The position numbers were made by a program, and so were the translations under genes. A stretch of 64,000 nt of DNA from Sphaerolaimus hirsutus (Eukaryota; Nematoda; Chromadorea; Monhysterida; Sphaerolaimidae): assembly GCA_964036195.1 (NCBI GenBank), contig OZ038450.1:30010794-30074793 (forward strand), in the 5' to 3' direction. The notes below the pieces were generated by a model. The model was given only the letters and a program-made list of their open reading frames with translations. It made no database searches and had not been told where the DNA came from. Shown here in pieces: positions 55,230 to 64,000 of the stretch. Each line of letters starts with the position of its first letter. Positions within the stretch are counted from its first letter, which is position 1.

Positions 55230-55345
55230 CCGTATTTCCTCAAAATGCACCCCTTGAATAAACCTCCCTTGAAATACCCACAGGTGTTTTCGACCTGAGA
55301 ACCCCCCCCCCCCTCGAAATACCCCCGTCTGAAATGCTGTACATC
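55230..55345. mobile_element. TA-element relic
   Basis: CCGTATTTCCTCAAAATGCA after TA, then C-run blocks; right end not preserved. Confidence 0.55.
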
Positions 55346-55377
55346 ATGTATGCAACGTACGTGATGTATTAATAGCT

Positions 55378-55996
55378 GAGGCGTCCAATTCTAAAAGTCG
55401 ACAAATCCAAAATATGAAAATTTTGATTTGGCTCGGAAACGTCATCTGCGGCTACTCCCGCACATTTTTCATAATTTTCCATAAAATTTTTGACCTCACA
55501 TGCCCATATGGCAAAGTGCCAAATTTGACATTTTTGGGAAAAATGCAAAACTTTTGAGCAAGAAGTCGACAAGTCCAATAAGTTTTGTGCTAAAAGTCGA
55601 CAAGTCCAGCTTCCACAGCCTTCTTATGGGGAAAAAAACGTAAGAAATGTGATAAGTCCATCTTGGACACCGATTTCTAAAAGTCGACAAGTCCATTTAT
55701 TTCCCATAAGGCGGCCGCTTTCTCCCCGGGAACAAAAATGTTCTCGAGTACAAGAAGGCAGTCCATTTCCATCCCCAAAACAGTTTTGTTCTGTCAGAGT
55801 AGAATCTTTTAGACACACAATTTTTTCACACATACGTTGAAAGCAGGGGCTGAAAATTTGACACTTTACTGTTAACATTTGGAACTTTATTTTGAGCATT
55901 AGAGAGCCCCATTGGACACGGACCTGGAACTGGAAATGAAACTTAAATGCGATTTACTCAAAATCGCATTTTGTGGACTTTTAGAATTAATTATCT
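55378..55996. mobile_element. GAGGCGTC element, decayed right end
   Basis: Left end GAGGCGTCCAATTCTAAAAG, internal AAGTCGACAAGTCCA repeats, right side TTGTGGACTTTTAGAATTAA where the final GACGCCTC has changed. No target duplication recognised. Confidence 0.65.
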
Positions 55997-56029
55997 CGAC
56001 TGTCAGTTTGCATCGCAGCTACACATATA

Positions 56030-56462
56030 CCGTATTACTTCGAAATACCCCCAGGGGGTTTATTATTTCGCCAGCAAAATTTTGAGGGGGGGTAATTCGA
56101 GGGGGGGTTTATTCGAGCGTGGGGGGGTCTATTATTTCGCCAGAAATTTCCGGAAATTCCCCATACTCGTAAAAGTAAAAAAGTCAAACAATTACATAGA
56201 TGTATATATGTTTGTAGGCATACATAACTGTATATATACACATAAACCCTGCCCTAACGTCACTCAATCATCAGTTTTACCGTGTGTTCTGCATTGTTCA
56301 GATGTCAAATTGCGGTATTTGTCATGTACGTTCTCTTTACACTCCATTTCAGGGGGGTATTTCGAGGGGGGGGTTTATAATTTCCTCAGCCGATTTTTAG
56401 GGGGGGGGGGGGTATTTCGAGGGGGGTTTATTGAAGGGGGGGATTAATTTGAGGTAATACGG
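56030..56462. mobile_element. CCGTATTT TA-element
   Basis: TA-flanked ends CCGTATTACTTCGAAATACC...TTTGAGGTAATACGG with G-run blocks; minus-strand orientation relative to 14,091. Confidence 0.8.
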
Positions 56463-56600
56463 TATACTCAGCGGACATGAAACACTACAATGTTGTTTGA
56501 CTAAATTCCTAAAAGTTATGTCTCGCATTGAAGTCTGAATGGATGGATTCCGTTCAGCTCACCATTGATTTTTATTCTATCCGACCTTTTACTTAAGATA

Positions 56601-56807
56601 ATGGTTGATGTAGACCTTTTTGGCCCAGTGATAGCGTTTCATGATCAATACTTCACCGACACAGTCGCTGATGAATACCGTCACCAGTACGACTGTGTAT
56701 TCAACAATTTCAAAAAAAGAAAATCGCTGCACAACGCTAATCTGGGTCATTTCGAAACGCACAAAATTTCAGTCAATATAATTAAAAAGACATTTCAGTT
56801 GCAATAA
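56601..56807 (+). CDS. Orphan 68-codon open frame
   Basis: MVDVDLFGPVIAFHDQYFTD continues with ADEYRHQYDCVFNNFKKRKS to TAA. The DNA is less AT-biased than its surroundings and lacks repeats. A possible acceptor TTTTACTTAAG stands just before, but its phase does not fit gene D exon 1. I do not recognise a family. It could be a small gene, a stray exon or chance. Confidence 0.3.
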   Translation: MVDVDLFGPVIAFHDQYFTDTVADEYRHQYDCVFNNFKKRKSLHNANLGHFETHKISVNIIKKTFQLQ

Positions 56808-56953
56808 ACATAAAAAACCCACTGATAATTATCAAAAATAATGCCTAGAGTTCTAATGTCATGTGTCAAATTTATCTTGTTTAACACTTGAATCTCGTGA
56901 TTGCTCTCTCTACACGAAATCTTACGCAAATTAGGTCCCCATAGGAGTCCCAA

Positions 56954-57169
56954 TATGAGAACTTGGCAGCCAGCCAAAATTTCGAAATCTGCTATAAATA
57001 TGAATAAAATAGGCTAACACTTGCTCAATGACCATGTATTTGTGTGAAAATAGCGATTATGAAGGTGGAAGTCTGAAAAGTAGAACAAATTTTAGCGATT
57101 TTGAGCTAACTTTGAGCTTTAACTATTATTTGTATAATACTGTTAACTGGGCTGTGTGCCAAGTTCTCA
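56954..57169. mobile_element. GAGAACTTGGC inverted-repeat element
   Basis: ATGAGAACTTGGCAGCCAGC at the left and GTGCCAAGTTCTCAT at the right are inverted. The interior GATTATGAAGGTGGAA resembles 18,208-18,420. The hAT at 57,171 is inserted at its right edge. Confidence 0.55.
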
Positions 57170-57701
57170 TTAGGGTTCAAACAATATATCGTATTGAATA
57201 TTGAATATCGGATATCGACCATTTTTAAATATCGAATATTGTATCGAAAATTTCAAAAAATATCGAATATCGATATAGAAAATTTTGAAAAAATATCGAG
57301 TATCGATATGGAATATCGACCATTTTTTATTTATCAAACCTGTATTGTGTCACAAAATTTTTTTATCATTTAAGATGTTTATGATTGATCTGATGTGCTT
57401 CTAGTATTGTATTTGATGAGTAAAAGTACAGTATTTATATCATTTTTGTTGGAGTGCTAAATTTGAAGCCAGAAAATGCTGATATGCTGTTTTTTGCAAC
57501 GTGCTCTTGAGCAATTAGGTTATAAGTATGAACTGTAATATCTACCAATTGTTAGTTGTCTGATACACTTTGATTCATCATGTTTTTCCTCCATTTTCTA
57601 CTTTTGAGTGATGTAAACCTTGTTAAAATCACTTGAACCATTCACATTTATGTAAAGAGATGATTAACCATGTGTGCAAACATGAAAATACAATATGCCA
57701 C

Positions 57702-58985
57702 CAACGATGGGTAAGTTCTCCAAAAAAAACACTTTCTGTGTTTTGAGTTTTTCAAAAATGAATACCTGTGTTTTGAGTTTTTTTATCGAAAAACACTTGA
57801 GTAACTCTGTTTTTATTTCTGTGTTTTTTGTTAAAACTCAAGTTTTTGAGTTTTTTTCCTAAAAAACTTGAGTTTTTGTCCAAAAAACTCGAGTTTTCTC
57901 ACCAAAAATTCTGATTTACAGCATTTTGATGTGGAAACAGCGGTTTTCTTATAAAATATTGGTTTTGCACATGTTTTAACCACACATAACATACCGTATT
58001 TCCTCGAAATACCCCCCCCTCGAAATACCCCCCCCCCTCGTTTGACCCCCCCCTCTCGGGACCACTATGAAACAATCACCCCCCCCCTCGAAATACCCCC
58101 CCCCCCAAATTGAGTGTAAAGGGAACGTACATGACAATAACTGTAGTTTGTGTTCTGTGTACTGCAGAACACACGTTAAAACAATGTCGGTGTCACGTTA
58201 GAACAGTGTACATACCATCTACATACTAATATTAGTCTACAGAACCTTATAAATGGCGGTTTTTGTAGCATTTTTCGACGTCTGCGTACGTTTCAGACGA
58301 CAATTTCGTACTTGGTTTCAAAAATTTCCTTGTGAAATAATAACCCCCCCCCCCTCGAAATACCCCCCCTCGTTTAACCCCCCCCCTCTCGGGACCACTA
58401 TGAAACAATCACCCCCCGGGGGGTATTTCGAGGAAATACGGTATGTGTATTCATTCAAGTGTCGAAAAAGTCCATAAAAATGTCCTCAATGAGGACATCC
58501 ACCCACATCACAACACCAGCATCAACAAAATGCTCACAAACGACAATTTACGCAGTACCCCAAAATTCTTCAATGGAAGTGCACTGTATGGAAGACTACA
58601 GAATTGATTTGAACTACAACTATATTTAAACATGTCCACCGGGAGATATGCATGCTATCTTTAATTTATTTTTTGTTCCATCATAAAATATGAAAACATT
58701 ATGTATATATTTACATGCTATACATGCATATCTTATCTTGTTTAGTTTAACTGAATTCATGTGCATTCTGAAAATGTGTTCAACCACTTCGCTGAAAAAA
58801 ACTCAAAAACTCAAAAAAAACTTTTCTGTGTTTCCGTGTTTCTGTGTTTCTGTGTTCTCCAAAAAAAAAACTCATTTGAGTTTTGAGTTTTTCAAAATTT
58901 GTGAGTTTCCGTGTTTCTGTGTAAAACAAAAACACAGAAACTCATTGAGTTTCTGTGTTCAATTTCTGTGTTTTTTCCATCGTTG
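57702..58985. mobile_element. hAT-type element, TSD TATGCCAC
   Basis: Ends CAACGATGG...CCATCGTTG with duplications TATGCCAC (57,694-57,701; 58,986-58,993). Subterminal GTGTTTTGAGTTTTTCAAAA arrays are inverted between the ends. Confidence 0.9.
57994..58441. mobile_element. CCGTATTT TA-element, innermost
   Basis: Well-preserved copy: CCGTATTTCCTCGAAATACC...GAGGAAATACGG between TA dinucleotides, with GACCACTATGAAACAATCAC twice and the GACGTCTGCGTACG motif. Confidence 0.9.
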
Positions 58986-59504
58986 TATGCCACTTCAAAT
59001 ATGCCTTGCTATACCAAAAGCAAATCAAATATCGACCATTTTTCAATATCGAATATCGATATCGAGGTTCCATATCGTATTGATATCGAATATCGAGTTT
59101 CAGAAAAAAAGATTGAATATCGAATATCGATATCAAAAAGTCATATTGTTCGAACCCTAGTTCTCATACATGACCCAATCCCACAAATCAAAATACGTTG
59201 CGGTGACACTCGTATGGGACCATTGTATGGCATAATGTCTGCCGAGTTTTTTTTACCTACTTAGTTTGTGTACCGATGTACGTTGATATGGCCAAATATA
59301 TTATATTCTATTTTATTTAATTTCAAGTATATTCTATTCTTTAAAATACAGTAATTTGCTGCAAAAAAATCAAAAAAATAGATTCAAAAACTATTTTCAG
59401 AAAAAATTCAAAATTTGTAAAGTCATTTGAGAAAAAAACACTAAAAATTTAAAAACTTTTTCCCGTCAGTTTATCATCATCAATAAATACATGCACACAA
59501 GCCA

Positions 59505-59652
59505 CCACAGGCTCGGGCAGCTCCAGCGACGCGCTGCTGAATGCGCTCAGCGGCGACCAGCCGCTCCAGTCGAGCGACATGCAGTCGACCAGCTCGGGCG
59601 ACCCCGTCGCCTCCGCCGACCACCTGGTGCCAGTTCCGCAAGTGGAGAAGTG
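59505..59652 (+). other. GC-rich open segment ending VPVPQVEK
   Basis: In a very AT-rich setting, 59,510-59,650 is GC-rich and open. It reads SGSSSDALLNALSGDQPLQS and SSGDPVASADHLVPVPQVEK, then TGA or a GTGGAGAA|GTGAGA donor. An inverted relative at 60,262-60,360 on the minus strand also ends GPVPQVEK, followed by GTAAAT. Codon-like composition suggests a captured host exon or retroposed piece. Function unknown. Confidence 0.4.
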
Positions 59653-60045
59653 AGAAGTGAAATGGGAAGTGAGAAGTGAAATGGGAAGTGAGAAGTGAAA
59701 TGGAAAGTGAGAAGTGAAATGGGAAGTGAGAAGTGAAATGGCAAGTGAGAAGTGAAATGGGAAGTGAGAAGTGAAATGGCAAGTGAGAAGTGAAATGGCA
59801 AGTGAGAAGTGAAATGGCAAGTGAGAAGTGAAATGGCAAGTGAGAAGTGAAATGGCAAGTGAGAAGTGAAATGGCAAGTGAGAAGTGAAATGGCAAGTGA
59901 GAAGTGAAATGGCAAGTGAGAAGTGAAATGGCAAGTGAGAAGTGAAATGGCAAGTGAGAAGTGAAATGGCAAGTGAGAAGTGAAATGGCAAGTGAAAGGT
60001 GAAATGAGAAGTGAAAAGTGAAGTGAAATGAGAAGTGACAATTTG
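59648..60045. repeat. 19-bp minisatellite GTGAGAAGTGAAATGGCAA
   Basis: About twenty tandem copies, the first few with GGGAA instead of GGCAA. Its inverse (TTCACTTCTCATTTCACTT) appears at 60,205-60,262. The first unit grows directly out of the GTGGAGAAGTGAGA splice-donor-like junction. Minus-strand frames up to 208 codons (HFSLAISLLTC repeats) are artefacts of the unit. Confidence 0.9.
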
Positions 60046-60608
60046 GCGTGAAGTTTTTTGAATAATTTTGAACTTTCATTTCCAAAGTTCTGACGGAAAC
60101 GAAAAATCGGCACGTTTCTCACTAAATCATCGAAAGCGTTATCAGTAACAACACAGTCTAAAACAGAATTCACCCTTTTACGTTTTTTTTTTTTCTTCTT
60201 GCTTTTTCATTTCACTTCTCATTTCACTTTTCATTTCACTTCACTTTTCACTTCTCATTTACCTTCTCCACTTGCGGAACTGGCCCCTGGCCTGCACCGT
60301 GGGGGTGAACCGCTGCGGCGCGTGGAAGAACGCCGATAGAGACACTAACGACTTCTATCAGATCGATAATGAACCGGATCCGGATCGGTGGCAGAATATG
60401 ACCGGGACCGATCAATTGCCAGGTGGGTTTTAGTTCCGGTGCCGGTCTTGGACACTTAAGTGACCCTGTAAAGTGCAAAAGACCCTGTAAAATGGCATTT
60501 GTAACGTAAAAGGTTCTGTAACATGTCAAATGTCATGCAAAAGAGCTAGTGAAGTGTATCCAAATATTATTCTATGTATACAAATCTTGTCCAAATCTGT
60601 GTCCAAAC
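60046..60608. other. Mixed segment with inverted GC-rich piece
   Basis: Holds the inverted copy of the VPQVEK-ending segment (60,262-60,360, minus strand), a CCGGATCCGGATCGG stretch, and a CWG-MITE-like remnant at 60,462-60,545 (GACCCTGTAAAGTGC, TGTCAAATGTCATGC). No gene called. Confidence 0.4.
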
Positions 60609-60972
60609 TAGGGTGTCAAAAAATTTTTTTACGGAAAACGCAAACGGAAACGGAAAAAAAATTCAGCGGCCGGAAAACGGAAAAACCGGCCGGAAAAACG
60701 GAAACAGAGAAATGAAATTTGCACAGAAATGGGAAAATTTGCTAAAATTTTGCTGGAAAATGGATAAAATTTTGCTGGAAGTGGAAAAAATTTGCAGAAA
60801 TTTTACTGTAAACTGAAAAAATACATAATTGACAATCTGGCTGGAACAGAAAACAGAAAGTTGAGCCAGAAAAAAGTAATATGAGGCAGAAAATTGGAAA
60901 ATTTATGCGGAAATCGGAAAAAAGGCAGAAAAACTGGAAATTTAGGAAGAAAACGGAAAAAGGCAGAAAATG
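60609..60972. mobile_element. hAT-type element, left part
   Basis: TAGGGTGTCAAAAAATTTTT after GTCCAAAC, then ACGGAAAACGG arrays as in 27,980 and 41,947. It is interrupted by the BEL/Pao LTR; its right end would lie beyond the window. Confidence 0.7.
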
Positions 60973-62202
60973 TGTTGACCGTGGCAAAATGGATGGATAA
61001 AGAAATACAGAGATTTGATAGTTAGGTTTATTTTACCCATTTGTCTATTTGCACAATTATATGTTTCGTGCACTATATATTTCAACCACACAATTATTTC
61101 TAATTCATGCACTATATTAATTTACCACACAAATATATTTCCTGTGCTATATTACTTATCCATGGAGAATATTTGATTAGGAAAGTGTTTTATAAGTTAT
61201 TGATATGTTTATGTGGAATATTTAAGTTAAAAGGACAAATAAGTCATTATTAGGTTTATGAACATAAAATTAGGCCCATTCAATTCACCATAATTTTCTG
61301 ATTTTTATATGTACATTTATATATGGTGCTTGAAATTTGGGAAATTCAAATATTGTAATTATTTATGTTCTACGTACTTACTTAGGCCAGCATCCTAATA
61401 AAGAAATGGTGTCCTGTGTGTGACTAGCATTTACAGTACGTATTTACCAAGCCCTTCGCGTAGGCATATGTATTATAGCTTTGCAATTATAATCATAATT
61501 ATATTACTTTGACATTTATGATAAATACCCTGTTTGAATTATACCAAATATATAGTATAGACCCTGCTCAATTAATATACCCATTTACCTCGAATAAGTC
61601 CCAGCTTGCCAATTATTAAATGTATGTTTTCAGGAAGTGACTTTTAGCATGTTAAATGTACCCTGTTCTACTTACATCATTAGGAATATTTACATTACTA
61701 TTTACAATTCCAAACACTATTTTATTAGTTTCCAAAGTGTGTCAATGTTTTCTGACAAATTGAAACAGATTAGTAAATCGGCCAAGATTGCCGACGTCGC
61801 TCCTCACAAGATTAATAGTTTTTCTATTAGCCCAATTTGTACCTGGTATTTCTTTTCCATAATTGTTTGAATGTATGCACGTGCAGTATAAGCCAACTGT
61901 TTCGGCTAAGTGTGCCTTATTATTGCATTTATGCCTTATTTGTGCATTTGCATTTTGGGAATTATTGTAGCCATGTTTTTATACACAATTTCTGTGTCTC
62001 GGCTACTTTGGAAGTTTTTACTTCAGTCTTATGACCCAGTCCTGACCCAGGAAATAAGCTAGCAATAGAAACTTTGTCTAGGAAGCTCGCTAACTTTGCG
62101 CTTTTGTATTCAAGCTGCATCTGATCAAATAAAGTACCTGAAACAATCTTGAAACCCCTTTCAACACGCAACCACGAAATAAACTCAACTTGGCTGTCAA
62201 CA
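60973..62202 (+). mobile_element. 5' LTR of a BEL/Pao-type retrotransposon
   Basis: Begins TGTTGACC and ends TGTCAACA, an inverted terminal TGTTGAC/GTCAACA pair usual for LTRs. Length about 1,230 bp, AT-rich, with AATAAA at 62,128. It is followed after two bases by a TGG-starting stretch and then a gag-like frame. The 3' LTR is outside the window, so the borders rest on these signals alone. Small frames inside are not genes. Confidence 0.75.
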
Positions 62203-62204
62203 AG

Positions 62205-62225
62205 TGGACGTTCGGCTACAACGGG
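62205..62225 (+). other. Candidate primer-binding site
   Basis: TGGACGTTCGGCTACAACGG lies 2 bp after the LTR end. It starts with TGG, the complement of a tRNA CCA tail. Which tRNA is not determined. Confidence 0.5.
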
Positions 62226-63518
62226 AAATCAAACCACTCTAAAGGCCGTTTCTCACTACGGTCTTGGAGTTGCCGGATTCGGTGGTAGGAGATGCTGACT
62301 TCGGTGGCTTCATCACATGGCGCAGTGAGCAGGGTGATTGCATGACATTGTGCTATCACCAAGCTGGAACAATCATTGTGCAGCAGTTGGCAGAACTTCT
62401 GCTGCTGAAGTCCTGCTGAACATCAATTGGCCTTGGCTGAGCGTTGGCTGTTGATTTGCAGACAGCATTGTGCCAGCAGCATGACAGCATGCCAAGGGAG
62501 GGTGACCTGACAGAGACAGGATCGCCACAGAGCCACGCTAGTCAAAGGGCTGTTTTTTGGTCATTCGCGGAGGTCCCTCGCTCCACTGGGTTAGGGTGGA
62601 CTCATACCTCGCAAGTGCAAAAGTAGGGGTATCAGTGTACAAAGGGCTGTAGCTGACAGAGGGCTGTAGCTGACAGAGAGTGGATTTGAAAACCAAGTAT
62701 TAGGATACTTGGTAGCGTGTAGGGGCTTTGCAGAGCTCCCATCAAATATACACGCTGTGCCTGCTCGGTACCATCAGATCAGACAGCACAAAAGTGCCAG
62801 AATTCTGCATTGCACAGGCGCAATTGCAGGGCAGTGAACAGAAACACTGCCAGAATCAGAAAGTGCACCAGAGTGCACAGAAACATGTCACAGGCGACAC
62901 AGCAAGCGCAGCGCACTGTGCACAGCGGCACAGGAGCCGCTCAGGAAAGCAAGTGGCCGGCGTGGTCATGGGGCACACAGGAGTGCCAGAAAGAGCGCCA
63001 GAGAGCTCAGAAAGAGTGTGTACGGACCTTCTGGCGCACACTGCTGGGCAGAGAATTGTCCAGGTGGATTTGGCCGGTGTGTTGAAGTCAATGCGTGTAA
63101 ATAATCACGTCAGGGGCTTGAGGAACACACCTGGTGCCAGTGCAGTAAAGGTCAACGCGTGAGAAAACACGTCAGGGGCCTGTGGGACTGCATTGGTATT
63201 GTGCGTGGCACAACAAATCCGTGGTGCACAGAGAAGTGCACAAGAAGGCGCAGGGAAGTGTCACAAGTGTCACAGGCGACACACTATAAAGAGAAACAGT
63301 GAAAGAAATTGTCATCAGAAAAAATGGTGGTCTCACCAACAGGTCACATCAGGAAGACCCTGGGGCCAGCAAAGCACAGGGTGGACAGCAGATTGCAAAG
63401 AGAATTTGCAAAGTATGATCAGGAAGTATATGCGGAGGCATCAAAGGATGAGAAGAGAACAGAAATGAGATGAGTGATTGCATCTATCAAACAGGAAGGT
63501 GCAAAATTGGAGGGTGCA
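62226..63518 (+). other. Untranslated leader of the BEL/Pao element
   Basis: About 1.3 kb between primer site and gag without a convincing frame. It is rich in CACAG/GTGCCAGA motifs and contains a direct repeat (GTGTAAATAATCACGTCAGG at 63,095 and GTGAGAAAACACGTCAGGGG at 63,159). A 144-codon frame at 62,728-63,162 has no retroelement motifs and is probably chance. Confidence 0.5.
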
Positions 63519-64000
63519 ATGAGTACAGTGAGAACTCAATTTGATGCATGGAGAGATATCGTCAAGGACATTGACGATCCCGATCAATTGGAACAAGAAC
63601 AAAAGATGTACCAAGATTCATATGATGAATATGCAAATATGTCAGACTTGGTGACACAGAGAATTGCAGCCATGAATGTGTACATTGAAGAGTTGCAAGA
63701 CATGATCCAGCAACTGAGCGGAAGTACCATGTATGAAGTCAATACAGCATTCATACAGCAGATGGCTTCTCAGATGGCTCTAACAGCTCAGGGAGCTGCT
63801 CTGGGAGCCAGTTCAACAAATGCAACCACTGCAAAGAGCGTCAAATTACAGAAACTGGAAGTGGAACAGTTTTCTGGGGAAACTGTCAAATTTTGATCAT
63901 GGTGGCAAATGTTCGAATCCCATATTCACAATCGGGCAGATTCAGAGGACATTTCCAAGTTCTCGTACTTGAGAAGTTTGCTGAAGGGCTCAGCATTCGG
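63519..64000 (+). pseudogene. BEL/Pao gag start, DUF1759-like, one stop
   Basis: First in-frame ATG at 63,519; homology-like sequence starts slightly earlier (SIKQEGAKLEGA). A helical segment (FDAWRDIVKDIDDPDQLEQE, YIEELQDMIQQLSG) leads to LQKLEVEQFSGETVKF, the conserved entry of the DUF1759 gag domain of Pao-type elements. TGA (63,894) then breaks the frame, after which SWWQMFESHIHNRADSEDIS and KFSYLRSLLKGSAF continue the domain to the window end. The element is otherwise young-looking, so this could be one inactivating change. The rest of gag-pol lies beyond the window. Confidence 0.8.

Larger units (their letters stand above)
57171..59159. mobile_element. hAT-type element, TSD GTTCTCAT, triple nest
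   Basis: Ends TAGGGTTCAAAC...GTTCGAACCCTA with duplications GTTCTCAT (57,163-57,170; 59,160-59,167). Subterminal regions are AATATCGATATCGA repeats. A second hAT element (57,702-58,985) and within it a TA-element (57,994-58,441) are inserted. Frames inside are not genes. Confidence 0.9.

Noticed and set aside
59449..60173. Minus-strand open frames of 180-208 codons (HFSLAISLL repeats)
   Set aside because: All three frames are open because the 19-bp unit lacks stops on that strand; simple minisatellite.
62728..63162. 144-codon frame in the BEL/Pao leader
   Set aside because: No gag-like motifs and out of frame with the DUF1759 segment; probably chance in a CACAG-rich leader.
1..64000. tRNA or rRNA genes
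   Set aside because: I looked for cloverleaf-like and conserved rRNA stretches by eye and saw none; a covariance-model scan would be needed to exclude them.

Overview
The window is eukaryotic: AT-rich DNA, spliceosomal introns with GT...AG borders, multi-exon secreted-protein genes, and a dense load of animal-type transposons (hAT, TA-targeting and foldback MITEs, a LINE fragment, BEL/Pao retroelements). An aquatic invertebrate is the best guess. I cannot name the species. A run of exactly 200 N at 31,120-31,319 marks a draft-assembly gap.

Host genes. I assembled a family of plus-strand secreted proteins by hand from short exons whose splice sites and phases agree between copies. The common order is: signal peptide; short Gly/Cys exon; Cys-rich exon; short Pro/Cys exon; long low-complexity exon ending in the motif APWEVLED; two exons making a PAN/apple-like domain; last exon encoding YGGLCNGPPEKCG. 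Gene Z is seen only as its last exon (3,820-3,936). Gene A runs 9,402-23,006 with a Pro/Gln-rich domain; its exons sum to 457 codons if one MITE is ignored. A second copy of its 3' half (A') lies at 32,230-37,519. Gene C runs 42,503-53,014 with a His/Arg/Gly plus Thr/Ser/Pro mucin-like domain; its exons sum to 744 codons if one insertion is spliced. A second copy of its first exon (C') is at 26,626. A divergent signal-peptide exon (gene D) is at 55,118. No function is known; secreted mucus, adhesive or matrix proteins is my inference.

Layout. 0-9 kb: repeats, hAT elements and the gene Z exon. 9-23 kb: gene A. 23-31 kb: transposons plus C'. 31.1 kb: gap. 31.3-38 kb: A'. 38-42 kb: transposons. 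42.5-53 kb: gene C. 53-60 kb: TA elements, gene D exon, nested hAT elements and a minisatellite. 61-64 kb: 5' LTR and gag start of a BEL/Pao element. The order 15.2-31.1 kb repeats collinearly as 31.3-44.2 kb with the break exactly at the gap. This suggests two haplotypes joined in series, or a recent segmental duplication. Either way it supplies filled and empty sites for many transposons.

Main discovery candidate: a 187-bp MITE in exon 3 of gene C, flanked by CAG duplications, begins GT and is followed by the CAG copy. Splicing GT...CAG restores exactly the exon seen uninterrupted in gene A. This is the signature of an intron-generating transposon (introner).
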